64,000 bases of DNA. Origin: Umbilicaria muhlenbergii. Lineage: Eukaryota; Ascomycota; Lecanoromycetes; Umbilicariales; Umbilicariaceae. Under the pieces are notes generated by a model that was not told the origin of the DNA, made no database searches, and saw only the letters and a program-made list of their open reading frames with translations. The stretch covers positions 992,001-1,056,000 of the forward strand of contig KK106986.1 of the NCBI GenBank assembly GCA_000611775.1. Direction: 5' to 3'. Shown one piece after another: positions 35,063-46,287 of this stretch (positions within the stretch are counted from its first letter, which is position 1; each line of letters opens with the position of its first letter). Both the position numbers and the translations under genes were made by a program.

Positions 35063-37940
35063 CTAAATGTTGACGCCGGTACCCCTCCCTTCGGTCTGCG
35101 CCTTCTGGAACTGATAAATAAGTCCTAAAACACCAGCCCCTTTGTCCCCAGTCACGGCTTGCACATCCTCTTCTCCATCCTCCAGGTCGTCAATGGCACC
35201 AGCACGGGTTGTCTTCCATGATTCGCCCAGATTGCTATCGTACGCAGCACCTCCGCTTGCGTCTCCGCCTGACTGCTCTACGTTCTCCAGCAAATCCTCC
35301 TCCTGGTCCTCTATAGGGTTCGTAAGGGGTTTACGGGAAGCTCCTCGCCGCGAATGGGCGCTTGCGCGACGTATCGCCCGCGTTCCTAAGTCCGATGGCT
35401 GATGTTGTGGGTCTAATAGAATGGAAGTCATGGGTGACGGATGAACCCCTGTAGAAGCGAGTCGAGCTGTTTGGTGAAGTGACAGGGCTCCTTCACCAAC
35501 GCCAGACATTGCTGGTCGGCTTGCCATTCGCTGAGACCCCCTGTCCTGTCTGCCGATTCGAGGTCCAACTTGCTCACCGGCTAAGGTAGGCGACCTCAGA
35601 CCGGGAAATGCTGGAGGAGGATAAAATTGCCGCTTGGTCGATGGATGCATAAACGGTGCTCCGGCCCTTGGATTCGTGACATAGTTGTCGATAAAGCCGT
35701 AGTATGAAGCAAGCATTTTGCCATCCTTGGTGGAATAGTATTCTTCTCGAAGATCATGAGCACCTCCATCATGATGTTGGCGCTGCTGCGCGATATTGTT
35801 GCCGCCCTTCTTGAAATCAAAGACCGCAAAGGAGCACACATAGCCTAAGCCGTCGACGTGAACGGTAAATTCTCGGAAGAAATCAATCAACCGGTCACTA
35901 CACTTTGGGAGGCTAAACCAAAGAATAAACGGCGTAAAGATCATGCTGAGGATTTCCTCGAGAAAGATTATAACTTTCATCTGGTACAGTAGCGCAAACT
36001 CTTTTCGTACCTCGTCGCTATGCAACCGACCTCGCCATTCGTTTGGGAGATAGTGAGTGTATTCAGTAACGTTGTTGAGCGCGTACTCAGGGTCGAACAC
36101 CAGGTTTTCCTCGGGGACGGCGCCTCGGGCTACAGCCCAAATACTTCCAAAAACACCTAGATAGAACAAAACAGTGCGTTCTGGAGTTATCTCAAATCCC
36201 AAGAACAGTTCTGGATCTATCACCGATGCCAGTGCCAAAACTGAAGCGAGAGCGCCGGTTATAAAGGCGACAAAGCGGGAAATCTGAATGGTCTTATCTT
36301 TAGGGAATTGATCAATGTAGCGTGAGGCAAATGGATAAGACATGTTGATTCTTCGCTGGAAAAGATGCCAAAGCTCGTTGAACTCGCGGAATTTCCATTC
36401 GGCGAGAGGTGTATACTGACGAGAGCCAATCTGAGACGGATTTCGTTGATATTCGTTGAAGTATCGGAAAAAATACAGCATCATGAAGTAGATGATGATC
36501 AGTGGGGCACAGACAACGTTCATGAAACCGGCGAACAGAAACCGTCGGCGCAAGCCATCACTGAGGGCTCGACGATGGGTGTCTTTAAGAAAAAGGGGCC
36601 GGACCTGGCCTTGTTCATTGAAGACGTAGTCGAGGATGCACAAACTAAGGTTCCATTCAAGTGTTTTCGAAAAGAGCTGTCTGTTCTTGAGGAAAGGTAT
36701 TGGCAGCGTCAAATCTAGGATATCTTTGTTGAATAGAGCAATAAGGTAGTTGTCTCGGCGCATAAGTCGGTTTGCGATGTCATGAGCATCCATCCGTTGC
36801 TTTGATTGGTTGCCCATAAACCGACGTTGTCTTTCGGTGAGGCCTGCAGCAGTAGCCGGGTTTGCATCTCGTAGAGACATGAGACGCTTGACCACCTCTT
36901 GCCACGATATTGTCTGAATGTCTGTATCGGGAATCTCAAGAAGGTAAAGGTAGAAATCATGCATATGCCTGAGACGGCGGATACCAAGAAGGTACTGAAA
37001 CAACTTCGCGATCCAAAGAAAGGAGAAAAGCCAGATCAGGAGGTTTGCAGAAGTGGACATCTTCTTTGTGCATTGAGAAATAAGCACCTGTGACATGCTT
37101 TTACTCTCAGGTACTTTCTTAAAATCAATGCACGAGCCTAGAAAGGTACTGAAGCCTACAACAAATGCTAGGGTGCTGTTGACCATCAGCCACATTTACG
37201 ATAATTAGTAGGATATGAATGACTCACAGCAGATTCAAAATTCTGCCAAGTAGGATGCACCATATACCGTTCCCAAGAAAATAGTCATAAACTTCCCTAA
37301 GAAAGTTATCCAGGTTCTCCACATTAGCCCATCTCCACATGGCTTTTTCTTTTGGGTCTATCATCGACAAGCCCTGAGTTCCTCGGGAGGCATTGCTTGA
37401 TTTTGTGCGCCTAGGGTGATGGTCCAAGTCCTGGTGCAATCTTTGCTGCTCCTGTGTAGCATGCCATCTCGCCCGAGTACCTCTTGTTGGAAGGCCCGGA
37501 ACAGGGGGCGGTATCACCTCGTGTCCCTCCCCTGCCTGGCGATGTTGCCCTGTTGCCAGACCTTCAGTGTTGTGGCCCTCGATGAGTAATGACTGGGGAA
37601 CTTCGTCATCCAGTTCATCAGCCTCAGCTCTTTTTGGTGGGCTCTGCTGCCAAATGGATCGAAGGCCACTTCTCCCACCAGCTCTCTTATTTGTTCCAGG
37701 TCGCATCTCTGCTTTGGCGGCACTTCCAGTATTCACTTGACTCTCCGCAGCATCAGCCAAGGCCTGATCAAGGTCGTAATCATGGAAATTATCGCCCAAG
37801 TTCTCTTCATCTAGTGCCATGCCTGCTCTTTCCTCCACATCAGACTCATCAGATGCCTCGTCATATTCTCGTAGCGTCTCGTAAACAGACGGTGTTCCAT
37901 TAGTAGGAGGCAGGAGCCGAGACAAGAAGTTAGATGCCAT
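35063..37940 (-). CDS. atg9: Autophagy protein Atg9
   Basis: Multipass membrane lipid scramblase on Golgi-derived vesicles that seed autophagosomes. Two exons, 37940-37228 and 37175-35063, 941 residues; the 52-nt intron has a TACTAAT branch. The start [20 protein letters not shown] is typical. An acidic, disordered N-terminal region leads to the membrane core ([38 protein letters not shown]), with Atg9 blocks such as [77 protein letters not shown] and [21 protein letters not shown] long low-complexity C-terminal tail follows. Confidence 0.96.
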
Positions 37941-38301
37941 CACCGCCAGTAAATACAGGTTTCCCTTCCAATGTGACACCTCTGTGAATTTAGGCGGCTG
38001 AGAGTCACGGCTCGAGACATCATCCAGGGTGGTCCTCCAGGAACACGATGTACCTAGAGCTCATGACAGCAACGTGGTGACCATGTTCGCATGTGCTACA
38101 GTGGACATAATATCTTCGAGAAGTAGCGGTTTTAGTGGTTAACAAAGATGGTCACCTGGGGGTAGCAGATGGTGGACCGGAGGGGGTTCTTGATTCCGCG
38201 TTCAGACATGGCACTACCCGCGGAGAATGCCGCTGCCCAAGGAACCACCCCCCTCCCCCCTTCAATCTCATGAGTGTTTTGGGCCAATTTGCTCCATCAT
38301 C
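37941..38301. promoter_or_regulatory. Divergent promoter region, atg9 / cog6
   Basis: 360 bp between divergent starts; an in-frame ATG at 38227 could extend Cog6 by 25 residues. No specific site assigned. Confidence 0.45.
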
Positions 38302-40455
38302 ATGAATGGCTCTACGTACAATACAGCCACACAGACAGATAGCCTGAACGAAAGCTTGCCAGTGTCAAATGGTGCAACTCCTGCCGCTAGATCAAGTGCG
38401 CTGTCACATAAAATCACAGGTGTCCTCTCCACATCGTATGCGGATCTCGAGATTCGAGATGCACTTCGAACGCTGGATGAGCGGATAGTCCAGAACACGC
38501 CAGAAGTTCGGCGGCAGCTGAGGCTGGACTTACAGAAGGATATTATAGAGAGCAACGGCGAGATCGTTAAAGATTTCGGGAATGTCGCAGAGGTTTGTGA
38601 TGGATCAGACATCCGGTAGGACCATTTGCTGAGCGCAATCCAGCAACTCAAGCGTATCGGTTCCAGTATCACGAGCCTTAATCAATGCTGCGAGGACATG
38701 CGCCGCCATATATCTTTGGCGAAGCAAGAGACGGCGCCTGTGCTTCAGGAGGCTTCGGTCTTACTGTCCCAAAAGGATCAGATCGAAACTAAACAGCAAG
38801 TTCTTGAAGCCTTTAATATGCATTTCACAATCTCGGAGGGTGACTTGATGGTTTTGTCAAACAATCATCCTGTAAACGATAACTTCTTCGCGGTTCTGGA
38901 AAAGGTCGAGAAAATTCACAAAGATTGTCAGGTTCTGCTGGGAACAGAAAATCAACAGCTTGGACTGGAACTCATGGAGCAGAGCTCGAAGAATCTAAAC
39001 AGTGCATTTCAGAAACTGTACAGATGGATCCAGAAAGAATTCAAAACGCTCAATTTGGAGAACCCGCAGATCAGCTCCCCCATACGTCGAGCGCTTCGGG
39101 TTTTGGCAGAACGGCCGACACTGTTCCAATCTTGTCTTGACTATTTCGCTGAAGCTAGAGAGCACATTTTATCGGACGCTTTCTATGTAGCGCTAACAGG
39201 CGCAGCATCGGATGGAGAGCATGAGAGCACAAAGCCGATTGAATTCTACGCCCATGATTCATTACGCTACATTGGAGATATGTTGGCGTGGACACACGCA
39301 AGCACAGTGTCCGAGCGAGAAGCCCTAGAAGTCTTATTCACATCTGAAGGTAATGATATCGCTAGGGGCATTCAGCTTGGGATGGCAAGCGAACCGTGGT
39401 CACGATCCGACGGAGATACGGGAACGACATTCGATGGCCAAAGAGCGTTGGAGCAGCTTGTCAATCGTGATCTTGCTGGTGTCGCTCGAGCCTTGCGTCA
39501 GCGAGTGGACCAGGTTATCCAGAGTCATGACGATCCTGTACTGGTATACAAGATTGCAAACCTCATCAATTTCTACCGCATCACGTTCGCAAAGCTCCTG
39601 GGTGCAGAGTCCGCTCTGCTTGACACTTTGTCGGACCTCGAACAGGCGGCTCTGCGCCAATTCAGAGCAAACATGAAGGACCAAGTAATTACCATGCAAA
39701 CAGACCTGACAGGAACGCCTCCGGATCTCGGCATACCCGATTTCCTTGATGAAGCACTTAGTCGACTCAATGACCTGATGAAGAGTTACGACAGTTCTCT
39801 GACACCTGCATCATCTCGAGAAGCAGAATTCCAGCCCATCCTGAATGAGGCTCTAGATCCGTTCCTAGAAGGTTGCGAGACTTTAGCCAAGGATCTCACC
39901 GAACCTGCTAACACCATCTTCGTTATCAATTGTCTGCTGAGTTCTGTGAAGACTGTTTCTGACTACGATTTCACGCGAGGGGCTGCGGCAGAGATAGACG
40001 ACACGATCGAAGAGCATGCCAGTAAGCTGGTGGATTATCAGCACGCCTTTTTCTTGCACACCTCAGGCCTGCATCCACTTGTTTCTGCGCTAGCCCCATT
40101 AACAGATTCTGATGAAGACTTGAGGGAGATTCTAGACCTGGACGCTTTTAAGCCGCGAGCCTTGACAGAGGCCAGCCAGGTGCTTGATGATTTCCTTCCA
40201 TCAGCACTAATGGACGCGATGGAAAACTTGAAGCGGCTTAAAAGTTCAAGAATGGCAGAAGAGGTCACAGGGGAAGCCGCGGGGAGGTTTTGTGAAGACT
40301 TTGAATTCGTGGAAGGCAGACTTGTCGCTGTTGATCAGTTGGTGGCAGAAAAGGGAGACGTTGGGAACGTGGCTGAGAATGGGCATGTAGCGCCAACGCT
40401 GCTTAGAAGCATGTTCCCCAGGACCAGTGGAGAGATTCGGGTACTTCTGAGCTAG
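38302..40455 (+). CDS. cog6: Conserved oligomeric Golgi complex subunit 6
   Basis: Subunit of the COG tethering complex, which holds retrograde vesicles at the Golgi. Two exons, 38302-38592 and 38644-40455, 700 residues from the ATG at 38302 ([11 protein letters not shown]). The N terminus [20 protein letters not shown] leads to a coiled-coil region ([38 protein letters not shown]). The body has [38 protein letters not shown] and [19 protein letters not shown], which are strong COG6 blocks. The intron begins GTTTGT, a weak donor, but joins NVAE to QLKRIG as in the family. An earlier ATG at 38227 is in frame. Confidence 0.93.
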
Positions 40456-40573
40456 CTCATCCAAAGAAAGACCGGTTTAAAGACCATCATCACTGAACGC
40501 CATGTGCAAATGCTAAACGCCGCAATCCAATGCTTTTCGCTGATGCCAGGTCTCAAAGTCATGGCTTGACGAC

Positions 40574-40968
40574 TCAAACGCCCTGCGGTAGTCCCACCCC
40601 CTCCTGGGCCTGCTTCCTCTGCCACTCTTCCGGCGTAAAACACTTGGGCGTCCAAGCGTGTATTGCCGCGATCTCTGCCTTCAGCGCCGAATTGACCAGT
40701 CGATGGCGTGCGAGGGTCGTTTTCTTGGCGAAGTGGTTTGATACTATTGTGGCTTCGAAGGCTTGACCGCAACCTCCTGGAATATCTGTATGAGCAGGAA
40801 TTCCATTGACTGATAACACTGGTGGGGTGGTGTAAATATACCAGATATGTCATCGATTTCGACATGTTGGGCTTCGAGTTTCTCGGTCAAGGTAGTTTGT
40901 ATGGAGGCGGGGGTTATGCCGGAGGTATTGGCTACGGCGGCTGCTTGGGCATCGGTTTCGGCGCTCAT
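40574..40968 (-). CDS. bol2: BolA-like protein, Bol2/Fra2 type
   Basis: Small protein that pairs with monothiol glutaredoxins (Grx3/4) in Fe-S cluster handling and iron sensing. Two exons, 40968-40842 and 40785-40574, 112 residues. The first exon carries an Ala/Thr-rich lead and LEAQHVEIDDISG; the second GGCGQAFEATIVSNHFAKK, the BolA helix RHRLVNSALKAEIAAIHAW (with the conserved RHR and the invariant His) and TPKCFTPEEWQ. The Cys in GGCGQAF sits where Bol2-type proteins place a cluster ligand. It lies tail-to-tail with cog6, 118 bp apart. Confidence 0.92.
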
Positions 40969-41229
40969 GGCTGACAGATGGATGAGTCTATGCGACAGAA
41001 GGGGAGATTGTGAGTTCGGGTACGAAATGGACGGCTGTGGTGGGAAGCACAGTTGACCGTCAAATGGAGACGCACATGTTTGGAGACGGGGCTAGATGCG
41101 ATAAGCGATCTTATCAATCTAATCTATGACGTTGGCCACTCCAGCTCCCTCATGACTTTATCCCTGCACTCTCGGTTGCTGCCGAGGAAGCAGGTTTGCT
41201 CCAATTCGCTGTCGAGTTTTGATCATCCA

Positions 41230-42837
41230 ATGTTTCGTGCTACGTCCAGACGAGCATTCAAGATGAGTATGAGCACTTATACTACGGACAAGGCTTCGCC
41301 TTTCACCATGGCGGTGATAAGCTCCATGAGGAAGCTGTAAAGCCCCCCAGAAAGCCTAGAAAGAGGCAAACTTGACTGTGTCCGGTAGCTAATGCGTTGT
41401 TTACTCTTTAGATATCCCGAAGCATTGGCAGATAAGAGCTTCGACAATACTGGGTGTGAGCCACATACCGATATCTGATATCTTAAGGAGCTGGAGCACC
41501 TGCTAAAGCCGGGGCAGTACTATTGGAAGCTCCGTTCGACCCAATTCGGCGGCAAATGAACTCCGTCCTCCTCACCGTCGACCTTACCAAAGCCGTTGCG
41601 GACGAGGCTATCGAACGCAAGGATTGTGTCGTGGTCGCATACCGTGTGTATAGCGCTCTACAATATTACAAAGAGTTCCGCTAAGACTATGCGCGTTGCA
41701 GATCCCATAATCTTCAGAGGACTCAAATCACTCACCCTTGCCGACACACAGCAGCAGTCTCTCTTGCGCCTGGCTTTAGAGGGTATAAGCGTACATTGCG
41801 ATCTCCCCGAACCGATTAGATAGCCTACGAGTTCTGATACCAGTGTCTAGGTCTACAGCCCTCACACCGCCGTCGACGCTGCGCCCGGGGGTCTAGGCGA
41901 CTGGCTAGCCGACATCGTAACAGGCACCTTACCAGAACCCGAGCCAGCAACACGGACCGCGCACCCCGAAAAAAGCGAGACGAACTCGATAAACAGCGAT
42001 AAAAGCGATCACCGGTCCGCAGAGTCTCGCACCGACTCTTCAGACGACGACCCCTTCATAGAAAAAACCCCCAAGCAGCGCCCCACGCGCATGGCTCTCC
42101 AGCGAACCTACTCCAAACCCACCTACCCCAAACACACCGACCGCGGCGACCAAGACCAAGATCTCGAGCCGTAAGATCCCCTCTCATCCCAAAACCCCCC
42201 CCCTCCCTCCCTCACCGCGACTTCCGCTAACAAAGCCCCGCCAAGCTCCAGCTCATCCGCCACCCACCACCGCCGCGTCATCCACCCCGTCCCCGGCGTC
42301 GCCGGCTTCGAATCCGCCGGCATGGGCCGCCTCGTCACCTTCTCGCACCCGCAACCCCTCACGCACCTCATCGAGCGCATCGCCCGCGGCGTCGGCAACC
42401 CCAAGGGCTTCCCCGTCGCCATCCCGCAGTCCCGCCAGGTGGAAGACATCGAGATCCGAACCGTCGGCATCTGCGCCGGCTCCGGGGGCTCCGTGCTCAA
42501 AGACGTCGACGCCGATTTGCTCTTCACCGGGGAGTTGAGCCATCACGAAGCGCTCGCGGCGACGGAGCGGGGGAGGTGCGTCGTTACGCTCTTTCACAGT
42601 AATACCGAGCGCGGGTTTTTGCACAGTGTGCTCAAGGAGAGGTTGACGCGGACGTTGAAGGAGGAGTGGGGGAGGGTGAGGGGGAAGATGATTAGGGAGG
42701 AGGGGGAGTTGACGCCGGAGTGGGAGGATGCGCTCAATGATGAGGATGTGGTGGTGGAGGTTAGTGAGACGGATAGGGATCCGTATGGGATTTGTATCTT
42801 GCAGAGCTCGAAGCAGGTGGGGAAGCCGCTGAGCTGA
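41230..42837 (+). CDS. nif3: NIF3 family protein
   Basis: Member of the NIF3/DUF34 family, widely conserved metal-binding proteins related by fold to GTP cyclohydrolase; cellular role unresolved. Six exons, 41230-41336, 41412-41455, 41518-41643, 41702-41790, 41851-42170, 42246-42837; 1278 nt, 425 residues. Blocks: SSMRKLYPEALADKSFDNTG, LLLEAPFDPIRRQMNSVLL, AYHPIIFRGLKSLTLAD (metal-site His), YSPHTAVDAAPGGLGDWLAD, GMGRLVTFSHPQPLTHLIER, TGELSHHEALAATERGRCVV (second metal site), and LFHSNTERGFL. The first residues (MFRATSRRAFKMSMSTYTT) are basic and may target mitochondria. An insertion of about 75 polar residues splits the domain, as in other fungal members. Exon 2 is only 44 nt. Confidence 0.92.
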
Positions 42838-43355
42838 GCTGAGCCCGTGGGTGTGGTGGGGACGCTCGATCCTTGGTGTTGTTGCGATTCACACGGGGGG
42901 GGGTGGTTGGAGGGAGGCTGCATTCATGTAACTTTTTTGAGTAGTTCACGAATGATGATACCCAGAAAGCTTAGTTTTGGTCTAAATGAAAGCACTTTTT
43001 CCAAAGAAAGCCGAGCAGACACCTTCTCCCGCCATTAAGCGCCTCAAGCACGTCAACAATCAGCAGTCAAATGGTCGGCAGCAGCGTGGGCGCGACAGGA
43101 AAATCCGTATCGTAGAGTACCTGGATCATCATCTCCAGGATCGCCTGATCGACGGCGTCCTGTCGCCTGAAGCACTTGAGCTCGCCTTCCTGTACGCTGT
43201 AGCAAGTGAGCTCGCCCAATTCCCGTATCCGTCTTCGAAGCTAAGAACCGCGTCAACGCAGGAGCAAAAGAAGGGAGGGATACGGATCAGCCGCGATACC
43301 GGCAAACATACATACCATCAGCACCGATATCGTCCGGCTCAACGAGTCCCGTTCC
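42838..43355. other. Convergent intergenic region with a doubtful frame
   Basis: 520 bp between nif3 (+) and the peroxiredoxin gene (-). It holds most of a 147-codon ATG frame, listed separately. Confidence 0.4.
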
Positions 43356-43429
43356 CTATGATAGCAGAACCTTATCCGCAGCCGAGACTACAACTCAGCA
43401 TATCAGCTTCAACGCTCCTAATCACTTGA
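42986..43429 (+). CDS. Hypothetical protein, doubtful
   Basis: 147-codon frame from an ATG. The first 90 residues are fairly protein-like (basic start MKALFPKKAEQ, then RKIRIVEYLDHHLQDRLIDG and LSPEALELAFLYAVASELAQ), but the rest is not, and the frame overlaps the last exon of the peroxiredoxin gene on the other strand by 74 bp. No family recognised. Confidence 0.25.
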   Translation: MKALFPKKAEQTPSPAIKRLKHVNNQQSNGRQQRGRDRKIRIVEYLDHHLQDRLIDGVLSPEALELAFLYAVASELAQFPYPSSKLRTASTQEQKKGGIRISRDTGKHTYHQHRYRPAQRVPFPMIAEPYPQPRLQLSISASTLLIT

Positions 43430-44672
43430 CACAACCGAATCAGATTGGTGATTCTGACCACTGAGACCAGTATTATCCGGCTCCACATGCGCCTCCTTGA
43501 CCTTTCCGTCCTCGACCACAAGCGCATACCGCTTACTGCGGTCGCCGCCGAATATCGCCGCGCCATCGAAGTGGAGGTCCAGCGCGGTCGTGAACGCGGC
43601 GGAGGGGTCGCCGAGGAAGCGGACCTAAGGTGGGCGGGTTTAGTTGAGCGGAGAGAGGGGTGGGGGAGGACGTGGTACTGACGCCTGAGGTGCCGGAGGG
43701 GTCGAGGGTTGCGCCCCATGCTTTCATGCTGGAGAGGAGCGGGTTAGTTATGAAGGAGGCGAGGATGGTAGATGCGGCAAGAGAGGATGGTAGATGGGGT
43801 AAGGTAGGACGCTATGTTGCGGAAAGGCATGATGACAGTGGAAGGCATGAGCGTTGATGTGTGGTATTCAGAGTAGTGGAATGGCCAGGGGGACGAGCGT
43901 GAGAGTGGGTTTTAGGGCAAAAAACCCGAAAGGGAGGTGGAACGAGCGTTTGGGGTGAGATAAATCATGTGGAGGAACGAGCGTCGGCCAGTAACTGGGG
44001 ATTTCGTGGGGAAAGCAGAGTCCTCATACATGCCATCATCCCCATATAGAGAGTACGATGATACTTTGGAATTCTTGCGAGCAGACAAAGAAGAACAAGA
44101 TCTCGGCACAGGGACGTCAATGCTTGATGTCTGTCCGGCTATGCATTTCAAATACATCATAGAGAGCTGCGCGCACCTACACGAATGGATCATTGACGGA
44201 GACGACAAAGACTTGTCCTGCGCCTTTCAACGCCGTGCTGTTGAGGTAGCCTGGGATGTGCGACTCGGAGCACGACGGGCCTAGTTATATCCGGTAAGCT
44301 GGAGGCCCATGCTGCCCTAGCGCCAAGCCGGGAAAGAAAGGCATCTTGGCGGAACAGGGGGAGAAAGATGGTGGCGCGGCAGGCAACGGGGAATCATGAT
44401 GCGCGGATGGCTATTGACAGGTGACAGCTGCCACACAGTGTCTGCTTACTGAAGGCTGCAGGAACGCCAATGATCAAGCCTTTGCCCGTCAGTTCTTGGG
44501 ACAGGTTGACCTTGTTGCCCGGCGAGTTCTCCACCAGGCAATCGAGGTCTGGGATGGCATCGCCGACCTTCACAGCGACGGGGCACGTCGTGTGGAAGTG
44601 GGAAAATGGTCCCGGGCGGACGCCCGCAGCCGCTCGCGGTATGGCACGACACAGAGATCGCACTGGGAACAT
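43356..44672 (-). CDS. Type-2 (Prx5/Ahp1-like) peroxiredoxin with mitochondrial presequence
   Basis: Thiol peroxidase reducing hydrogen peroxide and alkyl hydroperoxides. Five exons, 44672-44450, 44280-44181, 43728-43683, 43624-43468, 43387-43356; 558 nt, 185 residues. The first 35 or so residues (MFPVRSLCRAIPRAAAGVRP) are basic with no acids, a good mitochondrial targeting sequence. The core reads VKVGDAIPDLDCLVENSPGN, GLIIGVPAAFS, PSCSESHIPGYL with the peroxidatic Cys in PSCS, GQVFVVSVNDPFVMKAWGAT, FLGDPSAAFTTALDLHFDG, and RYALVVEDGKVKEAHVEPDN. The last junction is uncertain: the final exon gives VSAADKVLLS, with two possible donors differing by two residues. The 452-nt second intron is unusually long. 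Confidence 0.88.
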
Positions 44673-46287
44673 GGCGTAAATGGCGTCAGGGACGTCGGGG
44701 CGGCCCCTCAGGTAAGGTAGTGATGGGATGTCAGGCTTCAGGAACAAAGCCAGCGATGGTGTGTGTTCCCCGAGCACGGCTAGACAATATGCCGACAATG
44801 GACGTCGGATGAGATGCAGATGGGGGCTGGGACTGGTGGCTTGTGACTGGTGAGCAGTTCTGAGGTGCTCCGAGGTGAGATGGAGGGATGGGCGAGCGTC
44901 GAGGTCGCGATGACAGCTTGGCGGCCTTGCGCCTATGCTCGGTCGAGCGTGCTCCGGTAGAGCCGCGGCGTGCTGCCAGGATGCCTCCGACGCCTCCCAG
45001 GATGACGGATCCTCGATATCCTTGCGCAGGACTAGAAAAGGTCAAGGTCGGTCTCGGCATCTCCTCTCTTTGGCATCCATCACGCAAATTACATGTAGTC
45101 TTCCCACTTCAGCTCGACCATCGGATGTGGCTTTGGACACATTTGGTATCTTCCAGGGTACCGACGATGCTGTGGCTCTGCATCATTTCCGTTACCTCGG
45201 GCATAGGTATGTGAGGTACGGTAGGGACAGCGCTACTGATCATCGTGCATTCATCGAGTAAGCACGCTTACGCCGCGCATCGAGCCTTCCATGCCTTTCC
45301 TGGCCTCTTCTTCCGTACCGGGTACCGTTCTGCTGGTCCTCTCCTACAGTTCGGGCATGTTCCTCACCATCAAACGAGCTGGAACACCCCATGCCATTCC
45401 ATATTCTTGCTCACCGGGGGGTTGCGGGTTCTGGCTACATCGAAGGACCCTTTTGCGCATATGGGCAGCTCCGAGTCCGCTGCTTGGTGCGTTGAGATGG
45501 GATTTCAGTATCCAATAGCTTGCTGATCGACGTATTGCCATCCTCCGCCGTCGTCCCAACCCTTCCCAGCGCCTTTAGTCCGCAGTTAAATCGTAGCTTA
45601 ATTCAAATCCTAATTCAGAGTCCAATGAGATCCGACTTCTACCGATTCTACCGAACCAGGAATATTGACACTAAGGTACGCAACAAACTCGTAGTCTCGT
45701 ACCTTTGCACGGGCATGTCATCGACACTGGAGACGGTCTCATCATCTCAGGAATTGCTCCCCGCCATTTCAGCCTGCGGAGCCTGAAGAGCCTTCGTTGG
45801 CTTTGCTGCTTACCGAATCGAGCATGGATTGAATTCCCCCTACAGACCGTCATGGTTCCCCCAGCTATCTGAGCCACTCCCGAACAGCCTTTCATTCTCC
45901 TCCATCTACGCATTTCGAATAAGCCATTGTGTCGTGATACTTCCGTCCTACACGCCTTGATAAATTTCTAAATCATCGAATCGTGGTCTTGGAATCATCT
46001 ACGCTTTCGCGGAAGACGGGACACCCCACTCGAAGTCGGCTTCGTTAGCGACCTGCAGATACCCAAGGGTGCCAAGGGCCATAGAACATATCGTGTGCGC
46101 AACGACATCACCAAAGCCGGTACCGCACATACAACACACTCAAGTTTCGGTCTCCTATCATCCTGTCACGCTGCTAATACTGGACCGGTTGAGCACGACC
46201 TGAATGCGCTTGTGCCGGGAGGCAATTTATCGCAATCGCAGTGCCTTTTTGGCTTGCCTCGACTGACCGAGGCTGGACCCACCGAAC
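44673..46287. promoter_or_regulatory. Divergent region, peroxiredoxin gene / skn7
   Basis: 1.6 kb between the start codons of the peroxiredoxin (-) and skn7 (+). Open frames up to 118 codons occur on both strands without recognisable domains. Shared control of the two genes is plausible; I could not assign specific Yap1 or Skn7 sites by eye. Confidence 0.5.

Noticed and set aside
43967-44284. 105-codon plus-strand frame over peroxiredoxin exon 2 and intron 2
   Set aside because: No domain; overlaps a certain exon on the other strand. Kept only as a note in the intron finding.
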